In this document: positions 1 to 13,600 of the stretch, one piece after another
Numbering within the stretch: position 1 is the stretch's first letter
How the letters are laid out: every line of letters starts with the position of its first letter
NCBI RefSeq assembly: GCF_000003815.2
Contig: NC_049994.1
Span: 10,246,538-10,310,537 of the forward strand
DNA length: 64,000 bases
Origin: Branchiostoma floridae
Lineage: Eukaryota > Chordata > Leptocardii > Amphioxiformes > Branchiostomatidae
Direction of reading: 5' to 3'
Notes under the pieces: generated by a model
The model's input: the letters and a program-made list of their open reading frames with translations, nothing else
Database searches by the model: none
What the model was told of the DNA's origin: nothing
Translations under genes and position numbers: made by a program

Positions 1-169
1 TTTCAAGCTACCATCAATGACGAAAACACCAGGGTTTGACGAAAGAACCCTATCTCCTCCCTCTGTACGGAGGGTAAATGCTGCAGTACACGTGTGTACC
101 TCTTGGGGCCGCTGCTGCAACTGCAATCAGGATGTACGAAGGCCTGATTCGTCAAAACGAGACAGCTTC

Positions 170-480
170 TCCAGACGTTATCAAAACTTCTCCGACCATT
201 TTTAAGTCTTCCTCTGACCACTTTAAACCTTCTCCAGAACGTAGCCAAGCATTCACATTTCCAAACCTCCTGCAAACCATAGTTATACATTTAAACACAT
301 TTTCCAGGCCTTCTCCGGACCTTTTCCAAGCCTCCGTCAAACTATTTCCAAGTCTAAGTCTTCTCCAAACCACTTGCAGGGATACCACAAACCATTCAAA
401 ACCTTCATTAGTTATTTCCAAGCCGCCCCAAAGTTATTTTAAAGACCATTTTCAAGCCTTTTCAAGGCCGTTTTGAACAC
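170..480 (+). repeat. Degenerate minisatellite, about 20-bp unit
   Basis: A loosely repeated motif of the type CTTCTCCAGACC-TTTCCAAG recurs through this stretch with many substitutions. It keeps a long frame open by chance, but the resulting Phe/Ser/Pro/Lys-rich translation has no domain. The same motif appears in reverse orientation at 2020-2130, beyond the first assembly gap. The two blocks may be the ends of one inverted structure or two arms of a variable repeat that broke the assembly. It is seen by eye; period and copy number are approximate. Confidence 0.6.
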
Positions 481-499
481 AGGAGCTAAGGTCTTCCAA

Positions 500-1827
500 A
501 CCCTTACGAAGGGGTTCCGACGAACCGCAAAGTCTAAAGACCCTGGAAACCCAGGGCTGAGGCTAATTGTACAGCGGACGATCCCTGGTGGGTCAAGGGT
601 GACATGAAAACATGAAATTATGCTGTCGGTGTAGACCTAGTATTTTCTTTGAGCGTCTACCATTCATAACACTGTTCTTGATACTTGTAAGTTATTCCAC
701 AACGTCAATCTGGTATCTTTCCTTTCTTCAAAATTTGTTCGAAAACATATAGTATAAAAAGGGAATGATTCGTAGCATACTAAATCACACGACAAAACAT
801 TCCAGTATTGTGTGTGTGTGTGTGTGTGTGTGTACGCGTGCGCGTTGGGGGATCAAATAACACATTTTTACCCAGTTGCCGACCCTTAATCTAAATTCAA
901 AACCTCAATCAATTACTGAGTGTTGCCCATTGGGGAAGTCTAATTCCTACTGACAATATGTGTCGGATTCTTTGATATATACTGTTTGTTTAAGAATATT
1001 TGATATGTGATGATATCAAAACAAAAGTTGGTACCTAAACTTTGTCACCGTCCCACGTGTTGAGGGTATTATTAGGAACAATAAGCTAAGTAAACAACGG
1101 TATTTATTAAAAACAAGTCTTGTTGTTGTGATGCAAGAATGAACATTAACTTCAAGAACATATGTGGCTTTCCTAGATTTATGAATCGAAAAAGTAAAGA
1201 TGCGTGTAAGATGTACAATTGCATCATATGACACAGGTATATGCGTCTATATCTACGAAAAAGTTTTGGATATATGAAAGTTTTTTTTTATTTAATCTTG
1301 CTGCAGGCATAATATTGATTTACTCTTGAAAAGCTCATCATTGCATTTTCATCAGACAAAACCATTTGTTCAACATATTGAAACATATAGCTAAAACCAT
1401 GCGTCCATATAGGATCATCACTATAGGTCAATTGCTATTGCTGTTTTTCATTGCTGGTAGGTACGTATTAGATACAGTTTATTGAAAACTGGCGTTGCCA
1501 TCTAAAGCCCTCTTGGTCTTTCTCTCCGAAGGCCTATTATATTTAGCTGCCTTTAAGCTGAAAAAAAGATGAAAATGGATTAAACTAATAAACTTAAAAG
1601 ATGCAGACGATCACAAATTCCAGAATGTTTCTGTACTATGCTATATTCTTTCATAATTCATCACCCCTGATTCATGCAATATGCTGGCCAGACATAATCG
1701 TGGCCAACTTGAAATCCTGCATCGTCAAGTTGTCTAAGGCAAGAAAAGTTCATTTCAGGTCCGGAATGTCAAATCTCAGAAACAAACGATAGTTCAGACA
1801 AAAAAAAGCATCCATTGCGCTCACCAC
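500..1827. other. Non-coding stretch with a (TG)12 microsatellite
   Basis: No coding exon is supported here. A perfect (TG)12 run lies at 809-832, followed by a purine-pyrimidine alternating ACGCGTGCGCG tail, the kind of sequence that can adopt Z-DNA. The homeodomain-start exon of gene A was looked for here and not found. Confidence 0.6.
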
Positions 1828-2000
1828 NNNNNNNNNNNNNNNNNNNNNNNNNNNNNNNNNNNNNNNNNNNNNNNNNNNNNNNNNNNNNNNNNNNNNNNNN
1901 NNNNNNNNNNNNNNNNNNNNNNNNNNNNNNNNNNNNNNNNNNNNNNNNNNNNNNNNNNNNNNNNNNNNNNNNNNNNNNNNNNNNNNNNNNNNNNNNNNNN
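1828..2000. other. Assembly gap (173 N)
   Basis: A run of N. The right flank is minisatellite-like, which suggests the gap is caused by a repeat. A missing 5' exon of gene A (homeodomain residues 1-44 need about 132 nt) could in principle fit, but the flanks show no homeobox sequence. Confidence 0.95.
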
Positions 2001-2019
2001 AGCTTTAGAAATGCTATTC

Positions 2020-2130
2020 AGAATTCTTGAAATGGTACGGAGAAAGCTGTCTTGTAAGGGCTGAAAATTGTGTTAAGAAAGATTGGAAATGGTCCGGAGT
2101 GGGCTTGGAAATGGTCTGGAGAAGCGTTTC
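2020..2130 (-). repeat. Minisatellite block, inverted relative to 170-480
   Basis: Contains tandem variants of CTTGGAAATGGTCTGGAGAA, the reverse complement of the motif at 170-480. At least three units are visible between 2030 and 2125. Confidence 0.55.
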
Positions 2131-2501
2131 TTGCGATTGACGGTCTAGGCCTTCATACTTTTCAGTACCCACTCAGGACTTGCCCCACCCCGTGTTGTGG
2201 TGCCCTTCCACTAACACGGGTGGTTTGACCAAACCGCTGTAGCATAGAATGACATTTGCCTCTGTACATCCCCAAATTTTGCAGGCGAAATGATTTCGAC
2301 AAAATATTTATGCTAGAAATTTCTTTTGAGGATAACCATACATTCGTATTTAGCAATGATGGATTCTCCTACAGTTATTAGTGAGAACTGTGATATTTTC
2401 AAATGATTGTAGAAAGATCGTTGAGACTAAATTTCTATGATGTTGAATTGTGAAGATGGATACACAATGTCTCTATATACGCATTTCTTATTCCCCATCA
2501 G

Positions 2502-2576
2502 GTCAAGATCTGGTTCCAAAACCGACGCATCAAGCAGAAGAAACTGGACCGACGGAATAGCGAGATGTGTCCTTAA
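2502..2576 (+). CDS. Posterior-class Hox gene A, last coding exon (C-terminal end of homeodomain)
   Basis: This exon encodes the end of helix 3 of a Hox homeodomain and a short tail of 24 residues: [18 protein letters not shown], then NSEMCP and a TAA stop. Homeodomain transcription factors bind DNA in the nucleus through this helix; W48, F49, Q50, N51 and R53 are all present. The exon follows a strong acceptor (a pyrimidine-rich tract ending TTCCCCATCAG at 2501), so the intron falls between homeodomain codons 44 and 45. That is a known recurrent intron site in homeobox genes, for example in Abd-B and labial. Ile at position 54 differs from the Met of most Hox proteins and matters because residue 54 contacts DNA. 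The upstream exon is not visible in the window. Being 5' of two other posterior Hox genes on the same strand, this should be the most posterior of the three. Class is secure; paralogue number is not. Confidence 0.9.
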   Translation, partial: VKIWFQNRRIKQKKLDRRNSEMCP

Positions 2577-3362
2577 AGACCCCCCACCACTTGTACAAAT
2601 TCTCATCCATAGTACAATCTATTAATTATAAGTCACGTATACCTACATTATATTATTGTTATGTATATGCAAAAAACGCAACTTGAAATGAGAGATATTT
2701 TGACAAAGATGTTTTTTGAAAAATATGATCAACATGTTCTAGTGTGGATGTTAATGCATACTTATATCTTGCCGTCTTGAACGTTTACGGATGTAATGTA
2801 AAGTTACGTACGTTCAATGTTGCTGTTACATTCGCTCCATTTTGTCCATTACTAGATATATAACCAAATCTGAAAAAACCTTATACTATAGCTGTAGTAG
2901 ACGCACATGTGTTTCTATTGTATCGAATGTCACCAGTTTCTTGCACATAGAGAAGATTTAAATCTCTTGTTATGTTATAATATATATTGTTATATTTACT
3001 TTCTTTTCACCTTTTTTTTAATCACAATGCAACACTTTTGGTTCCAACACATATCATTCAATTGATCAGTTGACGCTACAAATTTGAAAGATCCGAGTTT
3101 AACTTACTTCCTCACAGGAAGATTCTATAACGTGTCAAATGTATACCTAGTGCCAAAAATTGGCCTGTCAGACTTTGGATAGCCCGGAAAAAACGGTGTA
3201 TGTACGTAAGTGGGGTTAGAGTTTAGGATAATACAGTTTCAGGATGCGATGTTGTGTAGGGAAGGGTAACTATATGGTGCAATGTGTTTACTGTACACCA
3301 CAATCACTATAGAGGGGAAGTGTGTTCGTACGCTTTTACCATTTGGTCAGTCAAAGGTTTAT

Positions 3363-3368
3363 AATAAA
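3363..3368 (+). terminator. Candidate polyadenylation signal of gene A
   Basis: The first AATAAA downstream of the gene A stop codon, about 790 nt away. In AT-rich DNA such hexamers are common by chance, so this is only a candidate. Confidence 0.2.
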
Positions 3369-5703
3369 CTTCTCAACAGCTTGAAGCTTTCTTGTATTTC
3401 TTTTGGTGAAAGGAGGACAGAACCATTACAAATCCCTATGTAGCTCTCAACTAATCCAAGGATCACCGGAAAAAATCGAACTTCCATCGATTTGTAGCAT
3501 GTATTGGGCTGGTAACGACCTCTCTTGCCCTCCATCCTTGCCCAGCTTTCCTTCTTCAAAGCAGATTCTATATACCTGAAAGCCATTGATCGAACTGTCC
3601 GTACACACGCCACGTGAATGAAATACGGCTGAGTAAAGACGGTGTGATGGTTCGCTCCCTTGATAGTTAACAGTCCTAGTTTTCAAACAGAATAATCCCC
3701 AAAGAATACACAGCGTGCCACCGCCGTGTCCCGAAATGACTGCAATGGCCAGACAGCTTGAAAACAATTCCAGATGACCATGTTTGTCTCTGCGTGAATA
3801 AGGGGCAATGACATTTCAGACATCCAATCAGCTTTTTTCATCAACCTTTTGAAAAGCACGAAAACCTTGAACTCTATGTCGAGTGAGGACGTATCCTTTG
3901 TATCACGAGTCATAAATAGATATATTTGACATTATATAAATGAGCACCGGGGCAATGGGTCAGAAATAAAGACATATTTCTCTCATCATGTTTAATCATC
4001 TCAAAAGCAAAAATTGCCAGTAACATCTTTTGAGGAAAACAAATTCATCATTGGTAATTCATAAGCAACTGTAAGGATTCTACTTTCCATTGACCACCCC
4101 GGTTGAACGTTTACCAACACGTGTGTTGTAAGCTGATATGCTGAGCTAGCGTTACTAAATATGCAGGCGAATCCAATTAGAAAGGACGACAACACCCTTC
4201 CAGTCTAGCGAACATTAAACGCCCGATTTTTTTCCAGTCTTTGCATCCAGGTGAACGGTTATGGTCTGTTTGGCAGGAGATGGATGTTTACAGAGATGGT
4301 TCAGACTTGAGCACATCCTCGGAGATACATGTGGCGCCACCATACCTACCCTAGAGCGCTATACAGGACGCGTATTTAACCATAGGGGTGTGTCCATCTG
4401 GGCGGTCTGATAAAGTCAGCAACGGCAATGTGTATACTAGTATTGTGTACATACACACTAAAAATTTGTTTTTCATTACAAAATTGCTAGCTATAGTTAG
4501 ACTATGTTGATAAAGTCACTGCAATTGATGAAAATATTTCGACAATACGTCCATTAAAATAATTGTCATACGGAGCGACGTTCATCATTGCCCTGAGGGA
4601 GTGGCCGTGGCTTCTAATTTATGAAGTATATTGAAGATTGTTATCACCCTTTTCCTACTTAGTCTTTCAGCCAGTCTTGTGCTAGGACACAAGGTTACTT
4701 CAAGAAGATTGTATCTCATGTTTATTACTTGTAATACTTATTGGGTGAGAAATTGGAGCACTAGCCCCTTTGTGTCGTTTTAGTGTTAACATAACTATTT
4801 GGCAGGAATGTTGTTTAGGGTGTTTCCAAGCATTCCCTGAGTTATGCTCTCCCTCTGGTGTTTATAAACTATAAATATGACGTACCAAATGTTATGGCAA
4901 ATGGGGCGAAGTTGCTGAAAGGCACACATAAAAATTAACCTCATAATTATTTTCCGTTACGGTTGTCATAATAACTATGAATGATGGAAGAGCGAATGTA
5001 GGCATTGACTTTTTGGAAAGTTAGTTGTTTGTTTTATAACTTCGGATGATGGTGTTGTAACATCACAGAGTTAGGCATTGCAGTTTTTCTTCACATAGTA
5101 TTTATGGGATTTGCGGGTATTAATGCACTATATATTGGGTTACCACATGTACAATAGAACAAGTTATGACAAACTCATTTGACAAAAAAACGCGTCTTAT
5201 TACAAATGACACTGTTGCAAAGCCAGGCTAGAACGTATTTCTTACAAACTTTATCTCAAAGCAAGCTGCCATCATTGCAACATAACTTTTGCAAGCAATA
5301 CTACTCTTTTAAGTTAGATGTTAGATCATGTGTATATGCAATTCGTGCATATACTCTAGTTATGTACGTAGTAAACTTATCTTCAAAGTCATATGTTAAG
5401 TACAACTCTTCCACGCTGAATTGACTGCGATATTTGTCTATCTAGCCATATGAATTAAAACCTCAAAGGTGTATGGTGTACAGAATACAGGTAAATAGCT
5501 ATACATTTGTGTTTTTTTTCTTCTATTCTGGATGCTAAATTTGAGACATATCCACTCAAAGTTGTTCAATATTCTCTTGCCATCAGTACCTCTAAAGTTG
5601 TACACACACACTCTATAGAAGCAAATTAAGTTTTATCCTGACTCACAACTAACGATAGGAACTTCAAAACTGTTTTGATGCACAGTATGTGTAACAACAT
5701 GGC

Positions 5704-5737
5704 TGACCTATGGCGAAGAGATGACCTCTGACCTTGA
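5704..5737 (-). promoter_or_regulatory. Nuclear-receptor half-site cluster with a perfect DR1
   Basis: Three exact TGACCT half-sites lie within 31 bp. The second and third (5722-5727 and 5729-5734) are separated by one base, so the - strand reads AGGTCA-G-AGGTCA, a perfect DR1. DR1 is bound by HNF4, COUP-TF and RXR-type receptors. The last half-site extends to TGACCTTGA, which on the - strand is TCAAGGTCA, the extended monomer site of ERR and NR5A receptors. Function is inferred from motif only. Confidence 0.35.
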
Positions 5738-8700
5738 AAATTATTCATGGCGGCTGAAATCCCCGAAGACCCCGGGATGTCAATCAAATGGCAGAAAATG
5801 CTCTACAATCGTTCTTTTTGTATAGGCTTTTTTCAATGTATGCACACACACAAAAAAACAACACACACATTCACCACTTCTTATATCACACATGGTAGAA
5901 GTACCTATGCAAGCTTATGTTTACAATCGTCTTGACTGGCCTAGAAGTGATATGTTTCTGTCTAACGTCTGCCTTCATGAAATACTTCGGTTGCATTTAT
6001 AGAAATGGTGAAAAATAAAGTTTGTCACCAAAGTTTGAGTAGGGTGAAAGGATTGAAAAATAAAACGAAAAACCGAATGGGTCACTGTTGCAAAATAGGG
6101 ACACTTGAAACGGGACCGAAACAACACAACAATAATACTTTTTGAACCAGATGATATTGTCTTTCAATTAAACATATATATGTTGAAATGATATCTCTTA
6201 CGGTAGAAGTACTTCTTCTAACAGCTTGGAAGTTTGTGTTCACTTTTATTAAGGAATACTTGTCTCAAAGACTCCCTCGATCAACATTTTAAGAAAAGGA
6301 CCTGGACTCACTATTCAACAAAACACTCCCATTTCGCTCATGACCAAACAGATTCCGCAGTTCATCTCATACGGCTCCGGCTAAACTTCAACCAGTTAAA
6401 CCACTGTTTATTTCAACACCATGCATTATACTGATTATCCTACAAGTACATGCGGATATCGTTGTGAAACAAATGAACACTATATTCCAGACGTTAAACT
6501 TTACACCAGCCAAAGTCAAAAAGAAGTAATTTGTTATCATCTCTCCACAGCAGACCTACAACGACTAAATTACAGTACATTATGTTCCTTACACTTTTAC
6601 ATTTACAAAACTGTAACATCTTTGATATAGACCATACTTTCATTTGTTTTACATGTAGATTCTCATCATTGATACAGCACCAACTTGTCTTGTTTACGTG
6701 TACTTTTCTGTTATCCATATTTTGTATTTATGTATAAATGTATGTATGCTAGAATTGTGTTTTGCTCTTGTTTTGTATTTCTGTTTCGAGTAGAATGCGA
6801 TGTGATTTTACCTAATACTCACAACATAAATGTTGATAGAATCTAGACCTATACTGCATGGATGATACACGCACATTTTACTCGAGTGAAGATGTCAAAA
6901 TAAGCTAACCAAAAATCGGGTGTTGGAAAGAAAACGAATAACGTTTCACTCTTTGTTGCTTATTCCTGATTTAGCTGACAGTGTTAGTAGATACTGACTT
7001 GGATCCAGTCTGTTGTCAATTAAAATTTCTGTTACTCTTTGACATTTTGTCTCTACAACTTTATCCAACTTGTATGCGCTCTAGCCCGTTTTTGTTGTTA
7101 GTATTTTTGTTATTCTTATGTTGCGTAATGACTTAGTTTATGTTCATGTCATCTTAAGTTATACGTTTCGTTATAATCTCAATTTTGTTACTTTTGATTG
7201 TCATTGTATGTCATATACAGAGCAGAAGACCTCCATAAACTCATTGTGAGCTTCTTGTCCCATGCTCAAAAAATGAATGCGAATAAAATAAAAAATAAAA
7301 TAAAAATAACTTTATCCAAGCATCTCTTTCGTTTCAAGTTAGTTCAATTCTTTTGTAACTATTCTTGGCATGCCTTTTCTTTAGGCTGCTAAGAATATTT
7401 AAAAAATGCGGCTTCAAATATACAAAAGCCGGCAAAACGCGTACAACTGAAGCATACGATGTTAACTTTTAAACCTATACATAGGGACTATTTCCGAAGT
7501 AGTTCATTTTTTTAAATATGTCGAAAAACATACAGTAGAATTCAGTCAGTTACTTTATCCAATGCTGTAAGATAGAGTACATGAAGAAATGGATTGCAAT
7601 TTACAAGAAATGACAACAGCTGGTAATCGAAACGTTAAAGAAATCTGTTGCCAAAGAAAGGAACTCTAAAAGACAAAATCAAATAGTTCCCTTACAACTT
7701 ATACATAGGAAATGCTAGCGCTCTGAAGTAGGGAAAAACTAGAAAAAGGAGCATCATTCATATCTGTTTTCTGCTTTTCATACTTTCAATGGTGCAGCGC
7801 AGAAAAGCAGCAGCTTGAATGAATGGCATGTTAGTCTCATGATGCCAAAATGTTTAAAGCTACAACTTTTGTTCCTTGCGTGGTTTGTTGTTTACTTTCT
7901 TGCTACCTTCTCTATTCTTTATCTTCGCGTTTCTCTCTAAAATAGTGACTTAGAGTCAGAAGTATGTTGTAACATGGACCGGAAAACTTCTCTTGATTTC
8001 TCCATAGATTTCAGTTTGTAGTTTGGATTATTTCTGAGATTTCAAATGGTTGATGCCTCGCATAGCTTTTATGTCTATGTGAGCATATACGAAATTTAGG
8101 TTAAGGTTCCGTATAGTTGATCAGAGAAATAGTACAAAGCTGAAGTTTTCTAGTTTGCTTAGACGAAAGTCGGCTAATACACAATGTTTAAAAAAAGAAA
8201 TGCTCGTTTGTAAAATTAAAGAATGAAGCGTCAGCATTGCAGTGAAAACACCTACGTGCTGTACGTTTGACAGAGTTCGAGTTTAAATATCTATGTGATG
8301 GTTGCTTGATAGTATAGCTTTATTTCTTCCGAAACAGGCTGTCGGTTTAGTTGTGGTGAATTTGAACTGCTGTTACCAGAGTTTTAACATTAGTCCCATT
8401 TGATCAGACCTACACAAAGCAAATCGCTGTATTGCAAACGGTTTGCTATGCAACATCTACCATTTTTTGCACAAATTGTAACTCTATAGAGTTCCACACA
8501 GTAACCATAATGCAATATCTGTCTATATTTCTAGCATTTGAAGAGAAGAGGGTAAATAGTTTTACTTTCAAGTTGTAGATGTGTATATTTGTTCCTGTTC
8601 TTTCTGATATTTGCCGTTGCTTGATGATTCCGTGTATGTGCTTTTGAACGAAATACTTTATACCAAACGTTGTTTCTAGCTTAACTCGTGGCGAAATAGT

Positions 8701-10649
8701 TACATTTGATATGAACCTCTGTTGTAGTAGGCTGTTTTGTTGTAGGCTCGTTCTCTTTAAGTAAGACCCCTAAAGCAGTTGGGAGTTTGGAACATATGCC
8801 CACTTTGTATATCCGAACACAACATGTCTGCTACTATTTTAACTTCTTCTAAAACAACAACTGATATTTTGCACAGAAAATAGCCATTTTAACGCTATAC
8901 GATACAAATACTACTATTCAATCAGCTGATATTATGAACTTTTGGGGGGCCAGTGAGGTACACATGGAAAGCAGTTTGAAACACGAAAAGTTGAATATGA
9001 AGTCGTCACAACTAATGGTACGTGCATACTGATTCATATTCAACCTCTCTGTAGAGATACAACCAACAAAGCAGATCGACAAAAGTATCAAAATTTCAGT
9101 TAAACAGAATGCCTTATGCTGAATTAATCAAACTCTCAAACAAACGTGATAAAACCAAGAAAGAGTACACACGTTTGGATAAAAATGCAGTCAGAAACAA
9201 CGTATCAATAGTTTTTTTCTGTTATTTCATTCTCGTCCACTGTCACCTATAATAGCACATGGCTACGTTGAACAGCTTTCACTCACGCAAAGTTGTGAGA
9301 AAAACACCATGACGCAAACATTTTCAAGTGGTTTTCACTCAAAGCTGTGGCATTTTGCACATTAGTACAATGAAAAACAGTCCCAATTTCAGACATGTTC
9401 ACTCACCTCAGTAACAAGAACTTTTATGGCCGGCGTGTCGCATTGGCAAAGAGGGAAACGAGCTGAAATAATGTGCCAGCTGGCGTACATTTTACCCCAA
9501 AACCTATCATTTTCACCAAAATCTACATACTTGTTGACAATTATTTCCACACACACAGTTCCCAAGAGGATGTCACTATAACCTGCCGTTGAATTTTGAT
9601 CAGAAAACGGGAGCTGGGCTTAGATTTCGTTAAGCGATTAAATCTTTGAATGCGACCTTCGCTCATAAAATGTGTCCGGGAACACAAGAACGCCCACTAA
9701 AAGTTCAAGTGCAAAAATTTAAATGCGCTAGAAATGAAGTGGCCGTCATGCTGCGCAGTTGACTGGTAGATATCGTCCCGACAGGGACTGTTTTCGAGAG
9801 TCGCAGTAACTTTGTTCAACAACAGAGGGACACTCCATACAGAATATTGACAGAAAAACTCGTCATCGACATCTTCGAAAGGTAAGACTTTGAGACCAAT
9901 ATTCAAACTGTAAAATTCACACTCTGAAACTGTATCCGTCACTGTGATACATTATGATATTTCTGCTGTTAACGGTAGATGTGGCGTATAAGACGGATAT
10001 GTACATTGATGAGATCTACTGTCACTTTAACACTTGACTCTACCACAGATATGACTGTAATGGCGTCGGTGTCACTCATTGGCGTTGCAGAAACTTGGCG
10101 ATCCTTTCTCTGAGTACTCCAAGAACTGTATACAGTTGCAAGTTGTTGAAAAGACGAACATTTATGTTACGATAAGGGTGTATTGTTTGATCTCTTGCTT
10201 GCACTTGTCATGGAATAGAAATAAAATTTGTATTATGATATCAGCCGATACGTCACAGATTTCATATGCGGCCATCTTGGTGCATCAGAAAATGCAATCA
10301 GCGCATGAATGACGTTTGAATGCATTTTGAACCGATAGCGTTGTCATAGTTGTGATGAATATAATTGATATAATCCCTGTGTTGTGAAGATGGTATTTTT
10401 ACATTCTATAGTTTCATGGTTTAAAGAATCTGAATCAAAAAGGGTGATTATACTTTTGCAATACACAGAGTGCTTCTGACAAGGGTGCGCAGGGGTCAGT
10501 CAAGTAAGGTATCAAAAGCGTCCCGTGCATTTTCTCTCTAGAAGTGATGTTATTAGGAATATAAGCATTGGATTAACATATTTAGAGAGAGTTTGCAAAA
10601 CAGTTTACTTCTAGATTTGTTATTACTTCATTGAGAATGAGAGAAACCA

Positions 10650-13600
10650 TCCACAATACTCTAACGTCAGCCAGATAGGTGCACCAAGTAATTGTAAAGT
10701 ATTGTCAAAACATGTTTTTCATTACTCCAAACAAAATCCCAGCAGAACTTTTGATGTCACTAACTATCTACATAGTTCACATTTGCTTTACATCTATTAA
10801 AATCCGTTTCCTGGTTACAAAAAATGCACACTCTTCTGGAAATGATAGAATACAGATATACATGTATTTCACGTAAAACAGGCATTGATGTCATATGCAT
10901 GAAACAACGTTATAACAGTATAAAGTTTGAATTGTTACAAAACATAACTTCAACAAAATTAAAGACAACACCATTCTAAGTGAATCTGTGTGAATACTTG
11001 AATCCACAAAGAATGCCTCAGATGGTTCCTATGGCCTATAGTAGAAATACGAATTTTTATTCAAAATTCTTCTTCCTTATTTACATAATAAGGAAGAGTA
11101 CATTTGTGATATAATATAGGACCCGCATTGCCCAGATCCCACAATACATAAAGCGGTACGTTGATAATATGCCCTCTAGATCTGTGTCAACAATAGAAAG
11201 ATATGTTGACAGCACACAGGGCAAATTTTTGTACTTAAAAGATCCATTTGATTTTAACGTTTTGCCATAGTACTCTTCGTAACTTGACATGATCAACATG
11301 GTTATTTGGTGTTCCAATCTATAACTCTCAATAGGAACATTCGAACAGAGAGCCCCTTCTGTGCAATACTGCACCTGTTTGCATATTATTACACCTTTTT
11401 CAAAAAGGAAGGGAATTCATACGCAGGATTAGACATACATGTACATGTAAAACATTACTTCTCTGGCTCTACGCATTCGGGACCATACTTGAAAACATTA
11501 TGTATTATACTAGTACATGTCCCACCAAGGGATACACTTTGTACGACTCGGATGAGTTCATAACTCATTATGGTCCATGAAACACACTGGCACCTTTGTT
11601 GCAAAAGAAGAAGTTATAATATTAAATATCATTGATCATGACTTCTTGGCCCCATTAGTCGTGACCTCCATTCATCAAGATTCTGAAGTTTAATAACTCG
11701 CTTGAGCTGAAGTCTTCCTCCATGGGTCAAGACATCAGAATGGCTGTAAAAGAATCGATAGGAGACAAAAGAGGTATCAGTTGGTCATTTGTATGGCGTA
11801 GAAACCTTATAGAAATGTCTGAATACATCTTACTATGGGCAGGTGAATGCTGTGACGATACACCGGTCTACGTCATGTTATAAAGATGTTCCTGGCGTCT
11901 TTTGGGTCATGATTCTCCAAGTTAAAAGGATGGCTGGACTCGGTCTAAGTCGCGTACCTTACCCACAATAATGTACCATACATCTTCTGTAATGTTTTGC
12001 TGACGATTTATTAGAAATTCATGATGCTACCTTATTAAAGATATTAATCTTGATATCTCTAATTTTGCCTCTCATTTCAACTCACTTATACTATACGCAT
12101 TATATGTGTCCTATGCGCTGTTTCAAATATGGTGGCAAGGGGGGCTTATGATTAGGCTAGATCGTTTTCTTACATGTCAAATATTAAGGTTCTGAGTTCG
12201 AATCCCTAGAATACGGCAATGTTATGCTCTTGGGAAAGGCACCTATCTTCTCATTCGATTCAGATGAAAATGAGTAACCAGATTAGTCCTGTCAGATGGG
12301 GCGTATAGCCTATAGAACCGTGTTAGAGGGGAGCCACGCACTGAACATGTTAAAGATACCACTTATCAAAACGAGTTGGGGTCCATCTCGCTATGAGTGA
12401 ATCAAATCCCAAACACTCCGGTCTAAGACAGCTTAAAAATAAACTTGTACGAAAATTGTGTCTTACGCCTAGAAGCACCATGCTTATCATGCGAGAAAAT
12501 AAAGACAAATAAACACATGCAAAAAACAACATTTAAGATGATAATTCTTAGCAAGAACGTTAAAGAACCATCAAGTTTGTCTTATAGCTAAGCGGCAGTG
12601 TCTATATTACGTAGATTCCTGTTTTTTTATCTAAATACAATTGTCACATGTTTCCTCTTTTCATATATTACTTAAAAATGTCATACGCATGCGGTATAGC
12701 TCTTACACATTTATACATGGTATTCTGGGAAAAGGCAAATGGCAGTTGAGGTCAATGTAACTGTGACATGTCAAAGTGCTTGGCGGACATACATTGCTTG
12801 GCGTGCATACATTGTTAACCATGTTACTACAATCGTTTTAAAAAATAGGGATATTTTACAAAGATGTAAGGAAAGAATGTATCTACCCGTCGTCATCGAT
12901 AGTTTTCATCTTTATTCTTTTTATTCATCTATTTGTATCATACACAGGGTACCTATCCAAGAAACACTGATGCAGAGTTCGAAATATATAGAACACTTTA
13001 GAAATACACCAACAAATTTCCTCTCCATACCCTCTTAACTATATACAGGTAAATACTACAGGATAAAAACTAAATTGTCGTACTGCCACCAGAAAGTTCT
13101 TTAGCAGTATATATCATGAACGGTTCGGAATCAAGAAGCAATTGATGATAGTATTGTTGGAAGACAGACGGCAAAATACAAGGTACGTAGCTGAGTTTGG
13201 ACGATCAATAGTGTCAAGACCACTGGTGGCAAAAAGATAACTGGTAATAGGCATTACATATTACATGGACACTTACGAGTATTTAGAATTTTGAAGGTAT
13301 GTTAAATGTTAGTATGGTAAGAAAAACGATCGACAGTATAGTTTTTAGTTTTCCTAGTAACTTGAATCTCAAATCCATTGCCTTGTCCTTTGCACAAACA
13401 AAATTAGCTGATTCATTTTCCGCAGAGTTTCTAGATTTATTTTGCACATAATGTCTAACTGTCCCGGACGCTTGTTCCATGTGCAAACTGCCGTTGAAGC
13501 TCTCCAAAGAGGATAGGAAGTACTAAAGAAGAAGGGAAGTTGAAAATATTATCTGTCTGACACAGATAACCACTCGCTTTTGTCTGAAAAATATGTTGTG

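Larger units (their letters stand above)
2577..10640. other. Intergenic DNA downstream of gene A
   Basis: AT-rich, with no exon-like open frame that I can support. It should include the 3' UTR of gene A: the first canonical AATAAA after the stop is at 3363-3368, with another at 3965-3970, and neither is proven. Otherwise it holds short AT tracts, a nuclear-receptor half-site cluster at 5704-5737 and YY1-like motifs at 5747 and 10268. Confidence 0.6.

Noticed and set aside
78-476. 132-codon + strand frame
   Set aside because: It runs through a degenerate minisatellite; the translation is a low-complexity repeat with no start context.
1828-2000. Gap as the site of gene A homeodomain exon
   Set aside because: The length would allow it, but the flanks are repeat-like and show no splice sites or homeobox ends.
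12194-12206. Possible tRNA gene (B box GAGTTCGAATCCC)
   Set aside because: There is no foldable cloverleaf, and the sequence continues into a SINE body; the same holds at 17904.
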